From Pseudomonas inefficax (GTDB lineage Bacteria > Pseudomonadota > Gammaproteobacteria > Pseudomonadales > Pseudomonadaceae), in NCBI RefSeq assembly GCF_900277125.1, contig NZ_OPYN01000164.1, forward strand, positions 186,001 through 250,000: a DNA stretch of 64,000 bases, written 5' to 3'. The translations under genes and the position numbers were made by a program. Positions 43,075 to 51,979 of the stretch are shown piece after piece. The notes below the pieces were generated by a model. That model had not been told where the DNA came from and searched no databases. It worked only from the letters and a program-made list of their open reading frames with translations. How positions within the stretch are numbered: position 1 is the stretch's first letter; each line of letters begins with the position of its first letter.

Positions 43075-43896
43075 ATGACCACTCCTCATTTGGTGGCTGC
43101 CCAGCCACAGGCTTCGCTCACCCCGGATTCCGCCCTGGGCGGCGACTTTATCCAGCTGCGCGGCGTGCGCAAGGCCTACAGCGAGCAGCTGGTGGTGATG
43201 GACCAGATGAACCTGGACATGCGCGCCGACGATCGCCTGGTGATCATCGGCCCGTCCGGCAGCGGCAAGAGTTCGTTGCTACGGGTGCTGATGGGCCTGG
43301 AAGGTATCCAGGGCGGCAGCATCCATTTCCAGGGCAAGCCCTACATCGACGGCAGCCGCAAACAGGGCAAGCCACTGGACGAAACCCTGCACAAGCAGAT
43401 TGGCATGGTGTTCCAGCACTACACCCTGTTCCCGCACCTGTCGGTGCTGGGCAACCTGATCCTGGCACCGGTCAAGGTGCACGGCATGGGCAAAGCCGAA
43501 GCCACCGAAAAGGCCCGCGCCTACCTCGCCCGCCTGGGCCTGGAGAGCAAGCTGCACGCCTACCCCAGCCAGCTGTCCGGCGGCCAGAAGCAACGCGTGG
43601 CGATCGCCCGGGCGCTGATGCTGGAACCCCGCCTGATGCTGTTCGACGAAGTCACCTCGGCGCTCGACCCGGAAATGGTCATCGAAGTGCAGAACGTGAT
43701 GATGCAGCTGGCCGAGCAGAAGATGGCGATGATCATCGTCACCCACGACATGCACTTCGCCCGGCATATCGCCACCCGCGTGGTGTTCTGCGCCAACGGC
43801 AAGGTGGTGGAGCAAGGCCACCCCGAGCAGATCTTCACTCAGCCTCGGGAAACACGCACGCGTGAGTTCCTCGAGAAGGTCGTGCAGTTCGATTGA
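43075..43896 (+). CDS. Polar amino acid ABC transporter ATP-binding protein
   Basis: 273 residues from the ATG at 43075 (GGAG 10 nt upstream; an ATG at 43030 in frame is possible but less likely). Walker A GPSGSGKSSLLRVLMG, signature LSGGQKQRVAIARALM and Walker B LMLFDEVTSALDPE are intact. GlnQ/HisP-type motor. It has an N-terminal extension of about 30 residues before the usual family start (IQLRGVRKAYSEQLVVMDQM). Confidence 0.92.
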   Translation: MTTPHLVAAQPQASLTPDSALGGDFIQLRGVRKAYSEQLVVMDQMNLDMRADDRLVIIGPSGSGKSSLLRVLMGLEGIQGGSIHFQGKPYIDGSRKQGKPLDETLHKQIGMVFQHYTLFPHLSVLGNLILAPVKVHGMGKAEATEKARAYLARLGLESKLHAYPSQLSGGQKQRVAIARALMLEPRLMLFDEVTSALDPEMVIEVQNVMMQLAEQKMAMIIVTHDMHFARHIATRVVFCANGKVVEQGHPEQIFTQPRETRTREFLEKVVQFD

Positions 43897-43906
43897 GGGC
43901 GCCGCG

Positions 43907-44578
43907 ATGAACTACCAATTCGATTTCCACTTTCTCAACGGCAGCCTGCCGGCCCTGCTCGACGGGCTGAAGGTGACGCTGGAGCTGGCCCTGGTCTCGA
44001 ACCTGATCGGCCTGACCTGCGGCTTCGTGCTGTGCCTGATGACCCTGAGCCGCTGGTTCTTCATTCGCTGGCCGGCGCAGCTGTTCATCGAGTTCTTCCG
44101 CTGCACCCCGGCGCTGCTGCAGATCGTCTGGTTCTTCTACTGCGTGCCGATGCTGTTCGACGTGTTCATCGACCCGATCGTCATGGGCTTCCTGGCCCTG
44201 GGGCTGAACCTGACGGCATTCAACGCCGAGGCCTACCGCGCCGGTGTGCAGGCGGTGCCACGCGAACATTTGGATGCCTCGATCGCTCTTGGCCTCAAAG
44301 GCTGGCAACGCACGCTGTACGTGGTGCTGCCGCAAGCGCTGCGCAGCGCCTTGCCGGTGTTGATCACCAACGGCATCGGCACCCTGCAGCAAAGCGCGCT
44401 GGTGGCCATCGTTGCCGTCGCCGACCTGATGTACGTGGGCAAGAGCCTGGCCACCGAAGCCTACCGCCCGCTGGAAACCTACACCCTGATCGCGCTGATC
44501 TACTTCGCCCTGTCGTTGCCGATCGCGCAGCTGGTGCAGTGGTTCGAACGGCGCCAGGAACTGGCCGCACAGCGCTGA
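43907..44578 (+). CDS. Amino acid ABC transporter permease 1
   Basis: 223 residues from the ATG at 43907, 10 bp after the ATPase gene. HisMQ-type permease with about five membrane helices and the conserved EFFRCTPALLQIVWFFY and EAYRAGVQAVPREHLDASIALGLKG loop that contacts the ATPase. Forms a heterodimer with the next gene product. Confidence 0.92.
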   Translation: MNYQFDFHFLNGSLPALLDGLKVTLELALVSNLIGLTCGFVLCLMTLSRWFFIRWPAQLFIEFFRCTPALLQIVWFFYCVPMLFDVFIDPIVMGFLALGLNLTAFNAEAYRAGVQAVPREHLDASIALGLKGWQRTLYVVLPQALRSALPVLITNGIGTLQQSALVAIVAVADLMYVGKSLATEAYRPLETYTLIALIYFALSLPIAQLVQWFERRQELAAQR

Positions 44579-44588
44579 GGAGAACGTC

Positions 44589-45254
44589 ATGCCACTCGAT
44601 TTTTCGGTAGTTCTGCACTACTGGCCGGTGCTGCTCAAGGGCCTGGCCCTGACCCTGGCGTTCACCGCTGTGTGCGCCCTGCTGGGCAGCCTGCTGGGCT
44701 TCGTGGTCAGCCTGCTGCGCCAGGTGAAGCTGAAGCTGCTGCGCCTGCCGCTGACCCTGTACGTGGAGTTCTTCCGCGGCACGCCGCTGCTGATCCAGCT
44801 GTTCTGGGTGTTCTTCTGCTTCCCGGTGGTGTTCGGCCTGGACATCCCGCCGTACGTGTCGGTGCTGATCGCCCTGACCCTGTACATGGGCGCGATCACC
44901 AGCGAAACCTTCCGCGGCGCGCTCAAGTCGATCGCCGGCGAACAGCACGATGCGTGCATCGCCCTTGGCCTGACCTCGCGGGTGAAAGTGCTGTACGTGG
45001 TGTTCCCGCAAGCGCTGCTGCGCTCGGTGCCACCACTGCTGTCGAACGTGGTCAGCCTGTTCAAGGAAAGCGCGCTGATTTCCTCGGTGGGGGTCGCCGA
45101 CCTGATGTTCGTCGGCCAGAACATTTCCAACAGCACGGCACGCCCGGTCGAGTTCCTCTCGGCGGTGGCCGTCATCTATTTCCTGGTGGCCTTCCCGCTC
45201 ACCCGCCTGGTCGGTGTGGTCGAGGGGCGCCTGCTTCGTCGCTACGCCTACTGA
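44589..45254 (+). CDS. Amino acid ABC transporter permease 2
   Basis: 221 residues; 10 bp after permease 1 with GAGGAGAAC ahead of the ATG. Same family: VEFFRGTPLLIQLFWVFFCF and the coupling loop SETFRGALKSIAGEQHDACI. Completes the importer with the ATPase and binding protein(s). Confidence 0.92.
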   Translation: MPLDFSVVLHYWPVLLKGLALTLAFTAVCALLGSLLGFVVSLLRQVKLKLLRLPLTLYVEFFRGTPLLIQLFWVFFCFPVVFGLDIPPYVSVLIALTLYMGAITSETFRGALKSIAGEQHDACIALGLTSRVKVLYVVFPQALLRSVPPLLSNVVSLFKESALISSVGVADLMFVGQNISNSTARPVEFLSAVAVIYFLVAFPLTRLVGVVEGRLLRRYAY

Positions 45255-45279
45255 TACCTTCCCCAAGGAGACTTACGAC

Positions 45280-46155
45280 ATGAAACTCAATGGCATCTTG
45301 CCCGCCCTGGTCACCCCGTTCGACGCCGCCGGCAAAGTCGACCACGACACCCTGGCCGCGATCCTCGAACACCAGCTGGCCGCTGGCGTAAGCGGCTTCG
45401 TGCCACTGGGCTCGACCGGTGAGTACTACGCCCTGAGCAACGACGAACGCCGGCAGATCCTGGCCACCGTCAAGGAAGTGGTCGGCGAGCGCGGCACGCT
45501 GATCGCCGGGGCAAACGGCTCCTGTACCCGTGAAGTGCTGGAGCAGGTGAAGCAGACCGTCGACGCTGGCTACAACAACCTGCTGATCGCCCCGCCCTAC
45601 TATGCACTGCCGTCACAGGAAGAGCTGCTGGCCCACTACAACACCATCCTCTCGACCTTCCCCGAAATCAACGTGGTGCTCTACAACTACCCGATCCGCA
45701 CCAACGTCGAAGTGGGCCTGGACGTGATTGCCGCGCTGCACGAGCACCCGCGCGTGATCGGTATCAAGGAAAGCAGCGGCAACCTGTTGCGCGCCATCGA
45801 GATCGGTGAAAAATACAAAGGCATCCAGCTGTCCTGCGGCTCCGACGACCAGGCCCTGGACTTCTACCTGTGGGGTGCCGACAGCTGGATCTGCGGCCCG
45901 GCCAATATCTTCCCGGAGAAGGTCGTGGCCTTCCACAAGGCCTTCACCAGCGGCGATATCCGTGGTGCCCAGCAGGTAATGCGCAGCCTGTTCCCGGCCA
46001 TGGCCAACCTGGAAAGCGGCAAGTTCGTGCAGAAGGTCAAGTACGGCGCCGAACTGGCCGGTTTCAAGGTTGGCAATGCCCGCGCCCCGTTGCTGCCGCT
46101 GACCGATGTGGAGAAGGCCGAATTCCGCAAGGTGTTCGAGGCTTCCCAGGCCTGA
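45280..46155 (+). CDS. DapA/NAL-family lyase, probable pyrroline-4-hydroxy-2-carboxylate deaminase
   Basis: 291 residues from the ATG at 45280 (AAGGAG 9 nt upstream). TIM-barrel aldolase family: GSTGEYYALSNDERRQIL near 48, Tyr135 in YNYPIRTN and the Schiff-base Lys163 in GIKESSGN. In hydroxyproline breakdown a DapA relative deaminates pyrroline-4-hydroxy-2-carboxylate to alpha-ketoglutarate semialdehyde. The next genes (FAD dehydrogenase, aldehyde dehydrogenase, racemase-family protein) are the other enzymes of that route, which supports this reading. An aldolase for another keto acid is the alternative. Confidence 0.78.
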   Translation: MKLNGILPALVTPFDAAGKVDHDTLAAILEHQLAAGVSGFVPLGSTGEYYALSNDERRQILATVKEVVGERGTLIAGANGSCTREVLEQVKQTVDAGYNNLLIAPPYYALPSQEELLAHYNTILSTFPEINVVLYNYPIRTNVEVGLDVIAALHEHPRVIGIKESSGNLLRAIEIGEKYKGIQLSCGSDDQALDFYLWGADSWICGPANIFPEKVVAFHKAFTSGDIRGAQQVMRSLFPAMANLESGKFVQKVKYGAELAGFKVGNARAPLLPLTDVEKAEFRKVFEASQA

Positions 46156-46180
46156 TGCAAATGCAATGACCTGAGCAGAA

Positions 46181-46272
46181 CCTTGTGGGAGCGGGTTCAC
46201 CCGCGAACACCGGCAAAGCCGGTGCCAGGCACCGCAGTGCCTGCTTCGCGGGTAAACCCGCTCCCACAGGGA
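46181..46272. repeat. REP-type inverted repeat (GGGAGCGGGTTCACCCGCG class)
   Basis: CTTGTGGGAGCGGGTTCACC at the left and CGCGGGTAAACCCGCTCCCA at the right with two small hairpins between. It lies between the lyase and FAD-dehydrogenase genes, within the operon. Confidence 0.85.
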
Positions 46273-46301
46273 CCTCACACACCCTTTAGAGCATGTGATC
46301 C

Positions 46302-47582
46302 ATGAACAACCCGCACCCCTCACCGCAACAGGCTGTAGTCATCGGCGGCGGCATTGTCGGCGTGTGCTGCGCGCTGTACCTGCAGCGCGACGGCCACCGG
46401 GTCACCCTCATCGACCCCGCCGCCCCCGGCGACAGCACCGCCAAATGGAGCTGCGGGCAGATGGCGGTCAGCGAAGTCATCCCGCTGTCCAAGCCCGGCA
46501 TCCTGATGAAAATCCCCGGCTGGCTGCTCGACCAGAAAGGCCCGCTGGCCCTGCGCCCCAGCGCCCTGCCCGGCATTCTGCCGTGGTTCATGCGCTTCCT
46601 GGCCTGTGCCCGCCCGTCGAAGATCAACGAGATCGCCCAGGACATGGCGCGCCTGACCCAGCATGTGTACCAAGACTATGCTCCGCTGTTGGCGGCCTGC
46701 CCCGACAAGACCCTGCTCGGCGACCGCCCAATCCTGGAGGTGTTCGACTCGCCCGCCGGCCTTGAACACGAACGCCCGCACCTGGAGCTGCGCAAGCAAC
46801 TGGGCTTTTGTTCCGAAGAGCTGGACGGCGCCGCAATCGGCGACCTGGAACCGGCCCTGGCCGGCAAGTTCCAGCATGGCCTGATGTTCCCTGACTGGCG
46901 CGCCGTGAACGACACCGAAGGCTTCATCGCCGCCCTCACCGAAAGCTTCATTGCCCAGGGTGGCGTGCGTGTACGCCAACGCGTGGTGAAGATCGACGAA
47001 CACCACGACAAGGCGACCGGCGTCACCCTGGCAGACGGCGCACGCGTGCCCGCCGAGCTGCTGGTGATCGCAGCCGGCACCGGCGCCCGCGCCTTCTTCG
47101 ACTCGCTCGGGGTGAACATCCCACTGGCTGGCATCGCCGGTTACCAGGCGGTACTGCCGCAGCCGGGCGTGGAAATCCGTCACTCGGTCATCTACGCCGA
47201 CGGCGGCTTCTGCTTCGCCCCCATGACCCGCGGCCTGCAGATCGGCGGCACCATCGAGTTCGCCGGCGCCAATGCCGAACCCAATTTCAAGCGCGCCGAA
47301 ATCATCATGGAAAAGGCCCGCCGCGTACTGCCACAACTGAACACCCAAGGCATGGAATTCGGCGTCGGCTACCGCCCGTTCCTGCCCGACACCAAACCGG
47401 TGATCGACCGCTCGCCACGGCTGCAAAACGCGATCCTGGCCTTCGGCCATGGCCAGCTCGGGCTCACCCTTGGCGCCACCACCGGCCGCCTGGTCAGCGA
47501 CCTCGCCGCCCGACGCAGCCCAACCCAGAATCTTTCTGCATTCAGTGCTCGACGCTTCGCCGTCCTTGGAGGAAACGCATGA
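46302..47582 (+). CDS. FAD-dependent D-amino acid dehydrogenase, probably for cis-4-hydroxy-D-proline
   Basis: 426 residues, DadA-like. Dinucleotide-binding motif VVIGGGIVGVCCALYLQRDG at 15-34, then the typical GDSTAKWSCGQM region and C-terminal FAFGHGQLGLTLGATTGRLV (about 385). It oxidises a D-amino acid to the imine and passes electrons to the respiratory chain. It overlaps the aldehyde dehydrogenase start by 4 bp. The D-hydroxyproline assignment rests on the neighbouring genes. Confidence 0.8.
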   Translation: MNNPHPSPQQAVVIGGGIVGVCCALYLQRDGHRVTLIDPAAPGDSTAKWSCGQMAVSEVIPLSKPGILMKIPGWLLDQKGPLALRPSALPGILPWFMRFLACARPSKINEIAQDMARLTQHVYQDYAPLLAACPDKTLLGDRPILEVFDSPAGLEHERPHLELRKQLGFCSEELDGAAIGDLEPALAGKFQHGLMFPDWRAVNDTEGFIAALTESFIAQGGVRVRQRVVKIDEHHDKATGVTLADGARVPAELLVIAAGTGARAFFDSLGVNIPLAGIAGYQAVLPQPGVEIRHSVIYADGGFCFAPMTRGLQIGGTIEFAGANAEPNFKRAEIIMEKARRVLPQLNTQGMEFGVGYRPFLPDTKPVIDRSPRLQNAILAFGHGQLGLTLGATTGRLVSDLAARRSPTQNLSAFSARRFAVLGGNA

Positions 47583-49060
47583 ACCGCTACGACCAGCTCT
47601 ACATCAATGGCCAGTGGGTCAGCCCGATCAATGGTGGCAGCTTCAATTCGTATGACCCGAGCGATGAAAGCCTGATCGCCACCGTTGCCTCGGGTTGTGC
47701 TGCGGACGTCGATGTTGCGGTCAGGGCAGCCCGCGCTGCCTTCGACGAGGGGCCGTGGCCACGCCTGAGCGGGGCCGAGCGCGGCGCCTGCCTGCGCAAG
47801 ATCGCCGATGGCATCCGTGCCCGCCAGGAAGCCCTGGCCGAGCTGGAAGTCCGCGACAACGGCAAGCCATTCCCTGAAGCGATGTGGGACATCGGCGACA
47901 CCGCCGGCTGCTTCGACTTCTATGCCAACCTTGCCGAAGAGCTGGATGCCCAGCGCGAAAAGCCGGTGGCACTGGCCGACGACCGTTTCAGCTCGCTGGC
48001 GCGCAAGGAACCAATCGGGGTGGCCGGCGCCATCGTGCCGTGGAACTTCCCGATGCTGATGGCTTCGTGGAAGATCGCCCCGGCCCTGGCCGCTGGTTGC
48101 AGCATTATCCTCAAGCCCGCCGAGCAAACCTCGCTGACTGCCCTGGAGCTGGCACGTATCGCCGATGAAGCCGGCCTGCCAGCCGGGGTGCTGAACATCG
48201 TCACCGGCCCGGGTTCCACGGTGGGGGCAGCAATTACCGCGCACCCTGGCGTCGACAAGCTGGCCTTCACCGGCAGCGTGCCGGTGGGCAGCCGCATCAT
48301 GCAAGCGGCCGCCCAGGACATCAAGAACGTCACCCTGGAGCTGGGTGGCAAATCGCCGTTCGTGATCTTCGCCGACAGCGATATCGAACAGGCTGTCGAG
48401 TGGATCATGTTCGGCATCTTCTGGAACAAGGGCGAAGTCTGCTCGGCCACCTCCCGCGTGCTGGTGGAGCGTGCGGCCTATGAGCCACTGCTGGCTCGCC
48501 TGGCCGAGGAAACCCGCAAGATCAAGATCGGCAACGGCATGGAGCAAGGCGTGCTGCTGGGCCCGCTGGTCAACCGCAGCCAGTACGAAGGCACCCTGCA
48601 GGCCATTGCCCGCGGCCTGGAAGAAGGCGCACGCCTGGTATGCGGCGGTGAACGCCCGGCGCATCTGGACAAGGGTTTCTACCTGCAACCCACAGTGTTC
48701 GCCGACGTGCCGGAAGACAGCTGGGTGTGGAACGAGGAAATCTTCGGCCCCGTGGTATGCATCCGCCCGTTCGACAGCGAAGAAGAAGCGGTAAGATCGG
48801 CCAACAATTCGCGCTTCGGCCTGGGCGCCGCGGTGATGTCGAAAGACCTGCAGCGTTGCGAGCGCGTGGCGCGCAGGTTCCGTGCAGGCATCGTCTGGAT
48901 CAACTGCTCGCAGCCCACCTTCACCGAAGCACCGTGGGGCGGCTACAAGCAGAGCGGCATCGGCCGCGAGCTGGGTGAATGGGGCCTGAACAACTACCTG
49001 GAAACCAAGCAGATCACCCGCTACGACAGCGAGCAGCCTTGGGGCTGGTACATCAAGTGA
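47579..49060 (+). CDS. Aldehyde dehydrogenase, probable alpha-ketoglutarate semialdehyde dehydrogenase
   Basis: 493 residues, full-length ALDH: Asn in IVPWNFPMLMASWKIAPALA, Glu in LELGGKSPFVIF, Cys in NKGEVCSATSRVLVE. In the hydroxyproline route it oxidises alpha-ketoglutarate semialdehyde to alpha-ketoglutarate. The family look (EAPWGGYKQSGIGRELGEWG near the end) is that of betaine-aldehyde-type enzymes, so the aldehyde is not certain. Overlaps the FAD dehydrogenase by 4 bp; the next gene begins 10 bp on. Confidence 0.85.
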   Translation: MNRYDQLYINGQWVSPINGGSFNSYDPSDESLIATVASGCAADVDVAVRAARAAFDEGPWPRLSGAERGACLRKIADGIRARQEALAELEVRDNGKPFPEAMWDIGDTAGCFDFYANLAEELDAQREKPVALADDRFSSLARKEPIGVAGAIVPWNFPMLMASWKIAPALAAGCSIILKPAEQTSLTALELARIADEAGLPAGVLNIVTGPGSTVGAAITAHPGVDKLAFTGSVPVGSRIMQAAAQDIKNVTLELGGKSPFVIFADSDIEQAVEWIMFGIFWNKGEVCSATSRVLVERAAYEPLLARLAEETRKIKIGNGMEQGVLLGPLVNRSQYEGTLQAIARGLEEGARLVCGGERPAHLDKGFYLQPTVFADVPEDSWVWNEEIFGPVVCIRPFDSEEEAVRSANNSRFGLGAAVMSKDLQRCERVARRFRAGIVWINCSQPTFTEAPWGGYKQSGIGRELGEWGLNNYLETKQITRYDSEQPWGWYIK

Positions 49061-49070
49061 GGTAACACCC

Positions 49071-50096
49071 ATGCGTTGGAAACAGACCCTTCAGCTGGCC
49101 GAAGTGCACTGCGAAGGCGAAATCGGCAAGGTCATCACTGGCGGCGTACTGGGCATACCCGGCGCCAGCATGCTGGAAAAGATGAACTACATCAACGAGG
49201 TGGATGACAGCCTGCGCCGCCTGGTAACGCTGGAGCCGCGCGGTTGCCTGCAGATGTCGGTCAACCTGCTGCTGCCGCCAACCCGCCCGGAAGCCCACGC
49301 TGGCTTTATCGTGCTGCAGGCGGACAAGGCTCACCCGATGTCTGGCAGCAACTGCATCTGCGTGGTCACTGCCCTGCTGGAGCTGGGCATGGTGCCGATG
49401 CAGGAACCCGAGACCACGGTGGTGCTGGACACCCCCGCTGGCCTGGTCACCGCCCGCGCCCGGTGCGCGGACGGCCGCTGCCTGAGTGTGTCGCTGGACA
49501 TGGTGCCTGCCTTCGTCGAGCACCTGGACCTGGCCATCGAGACCGAGCAGTTCGGCCCCCTCAAGATCGATGTGGCGTTTGGCGGCGTGTACTACGCCCT
49601 GATCGATGTGGCGCAGACCGGCCTGTCGATCGCCCCGGAACATGCCCGTGCCCTGGCCGATGCCGGCGTGGCGTTGAAGGCGGTGATCAACCGCCAGCTG
49701 GACATCCAGCACCCGTTGCTGCCGTCGGTGAATGAAGTGGCCTACGTGATGTTCCGCAACCGCCTGGACGATCGCACCTACCAGACCTGCACCACCCTGC
49801 CACCAGGGCGGGTCGACCGCTCGCCATGCGGCACCGGCAGTTCGGCCAACCTGGCCACCCTGGCGGCACGCGGGTTGGTGCAGCCCGGTGACCAACTGGT
49901 ATCGCGCTCGACCATTGGCGGTCAGTTCCAGGTCGAGTTGCTGGGCCACGGCGAGGTCGGCGGGCGCCCGGCGGTACTGCCACGGGTGACCGGGCGAGCC
50001 TGGCTGTATGGCCTGCAACAGCTCGGCGTGGACCCGGACGACCCGCTGGCTGCAGGCTTCATGCTGAGCGACACATGGGGGGCCGGCATTTCCTGA
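49071..50096 (+). CDS. Proline racemase superfamily protein, Ser/Cys type
   Basis: 341 residues. Proline racemase family enzymes use two cysteines as acid/base catalysts. The second is there (Cys253 in DRSPCGTGSSANLATLAARG) but the first, normally in MCGHG, is Ser91 in HPMSGSNC. Ser/Cys pairs occur in some hydroxyproline 2-epimerases and related dehydratases, so an epimerase turning trans-4-hydroxy-L-proline into cis-4-hydroxy-D-proline is the best guess from the neighbours. A 3-hydroxyproline dehydratase is the main alternative. GAGG precedes the start. Confidence 0.75.
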   Translation: MRWKQTLQLAEVHCEGEIGKVITGGVLGIPGASMLEKMNYINEVDDSLRRLVTLEPRGCLQMSVNLLLPPTRPEAHAGFIVLQADKAHPMSGSNCICVVTALLELGMVPMQEPETTVVLDTPAGLVTARARCADGRCLSVSLDMVPAFVEHLDLAIETEQFGPLKIDVAFGGVYYALIDVAQTGLSIAPEHARALADAGVALKAVINRQLDIQHPLLPSVNEVAYVMFRNRLDDRTYQTCTTLPPGRVDRSPCGTGSSANLATLAARGLVQPGDQLVSRSTIGGQFQVELLGHGEVGGRPAVLPRVTGRAWLYGLQQLGVDPDDPLAAGFMLSDTWGAGIS

Positions 50097-50105
50097 CCCA
50101 TACAC

Positions 50106-50240
50106 CCTGTAGGAGCGGCCTTGTGTCGCGATGGGGCGCGCAGCGGCCCCAGGTTTCGATGTCGCCGCGAAGTTTCGATGCCGCCGCGGAGATTGCCGGG
50201 GCCGCTGCGCGCCCCATCGCGACACAAGGCCGCTCCTACA
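50106..50240. repeat. REP-type inverted repeat (GGAGCGGCCTTGTGTCGCG class)
   Basis: Arms starting CTGTAGGAGCGGCCTTGTGT and its reverse complement, about 43 bp each, around a loop with two copies of GATG(T/C)CGCCGCG. It follows the racemase-family stop by 10 bp and separates it from the GntR gene. Confidence 0.88.
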
Positions 50241-50314
50241 CGGGCCCGGATCAAGCCGGGATGAAAACTACAAGGGCTGGCCTGTATGATACGAGCGAGC
50301 CCAACCGAGACCTG

Positions 50315-51022
50315 ATGATGGCCAAAGACACCGAAACCGAAGGCGCACCACGACGCCATAGCGGCCGCTACATATACGAAGAACTGCGCAAACAGATCCT
50401 CACCCTCAAGCTCAAGCCGGGCGTGCAGCTGGACGAAGTTTCGCTGGCCGCGCAGTTCGGCCTGTCCCGCTCGCCGGTGCGCGATGCCCTGGCCCGCCTG
50501 ATCACCGAGGGCCTGGTGGTGATCCTGCCGAACCGCACCACCTTGGTAACGCCGTTCGAGATCGAGGAGTTCCCCAACTACATCTCCGCCCTCGACCTGA
50601 TTCAGCGCGCCGTCACCCGCCTGGCCGCCACCCAGCACCGCGAAGAAGACCTGGCAGCCATCCGCCAGGCCGACGCCGCCTACCTCAAGGCCGTGACCAG
50701 TGGCGACTTCCAGGCGATGTCCGAGCTGAACAAGGCCTTCCACATGGCCATTGCCCACGCCGGCCGCAACCCCTACTTCATCAACTACTACGAGCGCCTG
50801 CTGGGCGAAGGCCAGCGCTTGCTGCACCTGCACTTCGACCATGTGGTCAGTTCTGCCAGCGCCCACCGCCTGGGCCGCGACCACGATGAAATCATCGAGG
50901 CCATTGCCGCCCGCGACGCCGACGCCGCCGAGGCCGCCGCGCACGAACACACCATGCTGTTCCAGCGCCGCTTCCTCGACTACATGCAGCAGAACCTGAC
51001 GGCGCGCATGTCCATCGCCTGA
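50315..51022 (+). CDS. GntR-family regulator (FCD domain)
   Basis: 235 residues from the first of two adjacent ATGs (50315, 50318). Winged helix: RYIYEELRKQILTLKLKPGV and LAAQFGLSRSPVRDALARLI; the C-terminal FCD domain has the metal/effector histidines (AHEHTMLFQRRF; NKAFHMAIAHAGRNPYF). Members repress catabolic operons until an organic acid binds. It is at the end of the hydroxyproline-type locus and before an SDR whose promoter has a GTTGCATGCAAC palindrome, which it may bind. Confidence 0.88.
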   Translation: MMAKDTETEGAPRRHSGRYIYEELRKQILTLKLKPGVQLDEVSLAAQFGLSRSPVRDALARLITEGLVVILPNRTTLVTPFEIEEFPNYISALDLIQRAVTRLAATQHREEDLAAIRQADAAYLKAVTSGDFQAMSELNKAFHMAIAHAGRNPYFINYYERLLGEGQRLLHLHFDHVVSSASAHRLGRDHDEIIEAIAARDADAAEAAAHEHTMLFQRRFLDYMQQNLTARMSIA

Positions 51023-51097
51023 CCCGCAAAGCATCCACACCACGTTGCCGGGGCTGATCCCATCAGTCCTGTTGACACGCGCACGTCCACTCACTAT

Positions 51098-51109
51098 GTT
51101 GCATGCAAC
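51098..51109. promoter_or_regulatory. Perfect 12-bp palindrome in the SDR promoter
   Basis: GTTGCATGCAAC, 28 bp upstream of the SDR start, overlapping or just after the expected promoter. Same core as the 40868-40895 repeats. Likely GntR-family operator. Confidence 0.5.
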
Positions 51110-51136
51110 CCTGCACACAACAAACAGGAGTCGCCG

Positions 51137-51892
51137 ATGAACAGGTTCGAGAACAAAGTGGCAATCGTTACCGGTGGTGCTGGAGGCATTGGCGCCGCCA
51201 TTGCCAGCAGGCTGGCAAGCGAAGGCGCCACGGTAGTGGTCAGTGACGTCAACCTAGAGGCGGCGCAGGCCGTGGCACAGGCCATCGAAGCAGCGGGTGG
51301 CAAGGCCCGGGCGATGGCCGCAGACATTGCCTCGGGTGAGGCCTGCCGCGGCCTGGTGCAGGCGGTCGCAAGTGAATTCGGGCGCATCGACGTGCTAGTA
51401 AACAATGCCGGCATCAACCGCCGCGGCAACCTCCTGGCTCTGAGCGAAGACGATTGGCACAGCAGCTTTGCCGTCAACCTCGATGCCATGTTCCATCTGT
51501 GCCGGGCCGTGCTGCCGGGCATGATCGAAGCCGGTGGTGGCGCCATCGTCAACACTGCCTCGCAATGGGGTCTGTACCCGGCACCCGGGCACATCGCCTA
51601 CAACGTGACCAAGGCCGCGGTAGCCTCGTTCACGCAGAACCTGGCACGCGACTACGCGCCGCAGAAAATCCGCGTGAATGCCGTATGCCCGGGCGAGATT
51701 CACACGCCGATGCTGGAAGCAGGGGTACTGCGCTCGGGCCGCACCATTGCCGACCTCGACCGCATGGTGCCGTTCGGGCGTATTGGCAAACCGGAAGAAG
51801 TGGCCGCGCTGGTGGCCTTCCTGGCGTCGGACGAAGCAGCATTCATGTGCGGGTCGTTGGTGGAGATCACCGGGGCGCAGGCGGTGGCCTGA
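51137..51892 (+). CDS. Short-chain dehydrogenase/reductase (3-oxoacyl-ACP-reductase-like)
   Basis: 251 residues, complete classical SDR: VTGGAGGIGAAIASRLASEG near 11-30, NNAG near 92, Ser in NTASQWGLYPAP, Tyr/Lys in AYNVTKAAVASF. An AGGAG site lies 7 nt ahead of the ATG. Monocistronic between the GntR gene and the SOS gene. Substrate unknown; sugar or hydroxy-acid dehydrogenases are the common kin. Confidence 0.87.
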   Translation: MNRFENKVAIVTGGAGGIGAAIASRLASEGATVVVSDVNLEAAQAVAQAIEAAGGKARAMAADIASGEACRGLVQAVASEFGRIDVLVNNAGINRRGNLLALSEDDWHSSFAVNLDAMFHLCRAVLPGMIEAGGGAIVNTASQWGLYPAPGHIAYNVTKAAVASFTQNLARDYAPQKIRVNAVCPGEIHTPMLEAGVLRSGRTIADLDRMVPFGRIGKPEEVAALVAFLASDEAAFMCGSLVEITGAQAVA

Positions 51893-51944
51893 CGTACCAC
51901 TCTTTCGCCTGACAAGCTGTTGCGAAATTACTTACAGTGAAATA

Positions 51945-51960
51945 CTGTATGTGCATACAG
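51945..51960. promoter_or_regulatory. LexA (SOS) box
   Basis: CTGTATGTGCATACAG fits the CTGT-N8-ACAG LexA consensus perfectly and is palindromic over all 16 bp. It lies 20 bp upstream of the DUF1654 start, where it would cover the -10 region. Confidence 0.88.
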
Positions 51961-51979
51961 CAAAAACAAGGAAACACTT

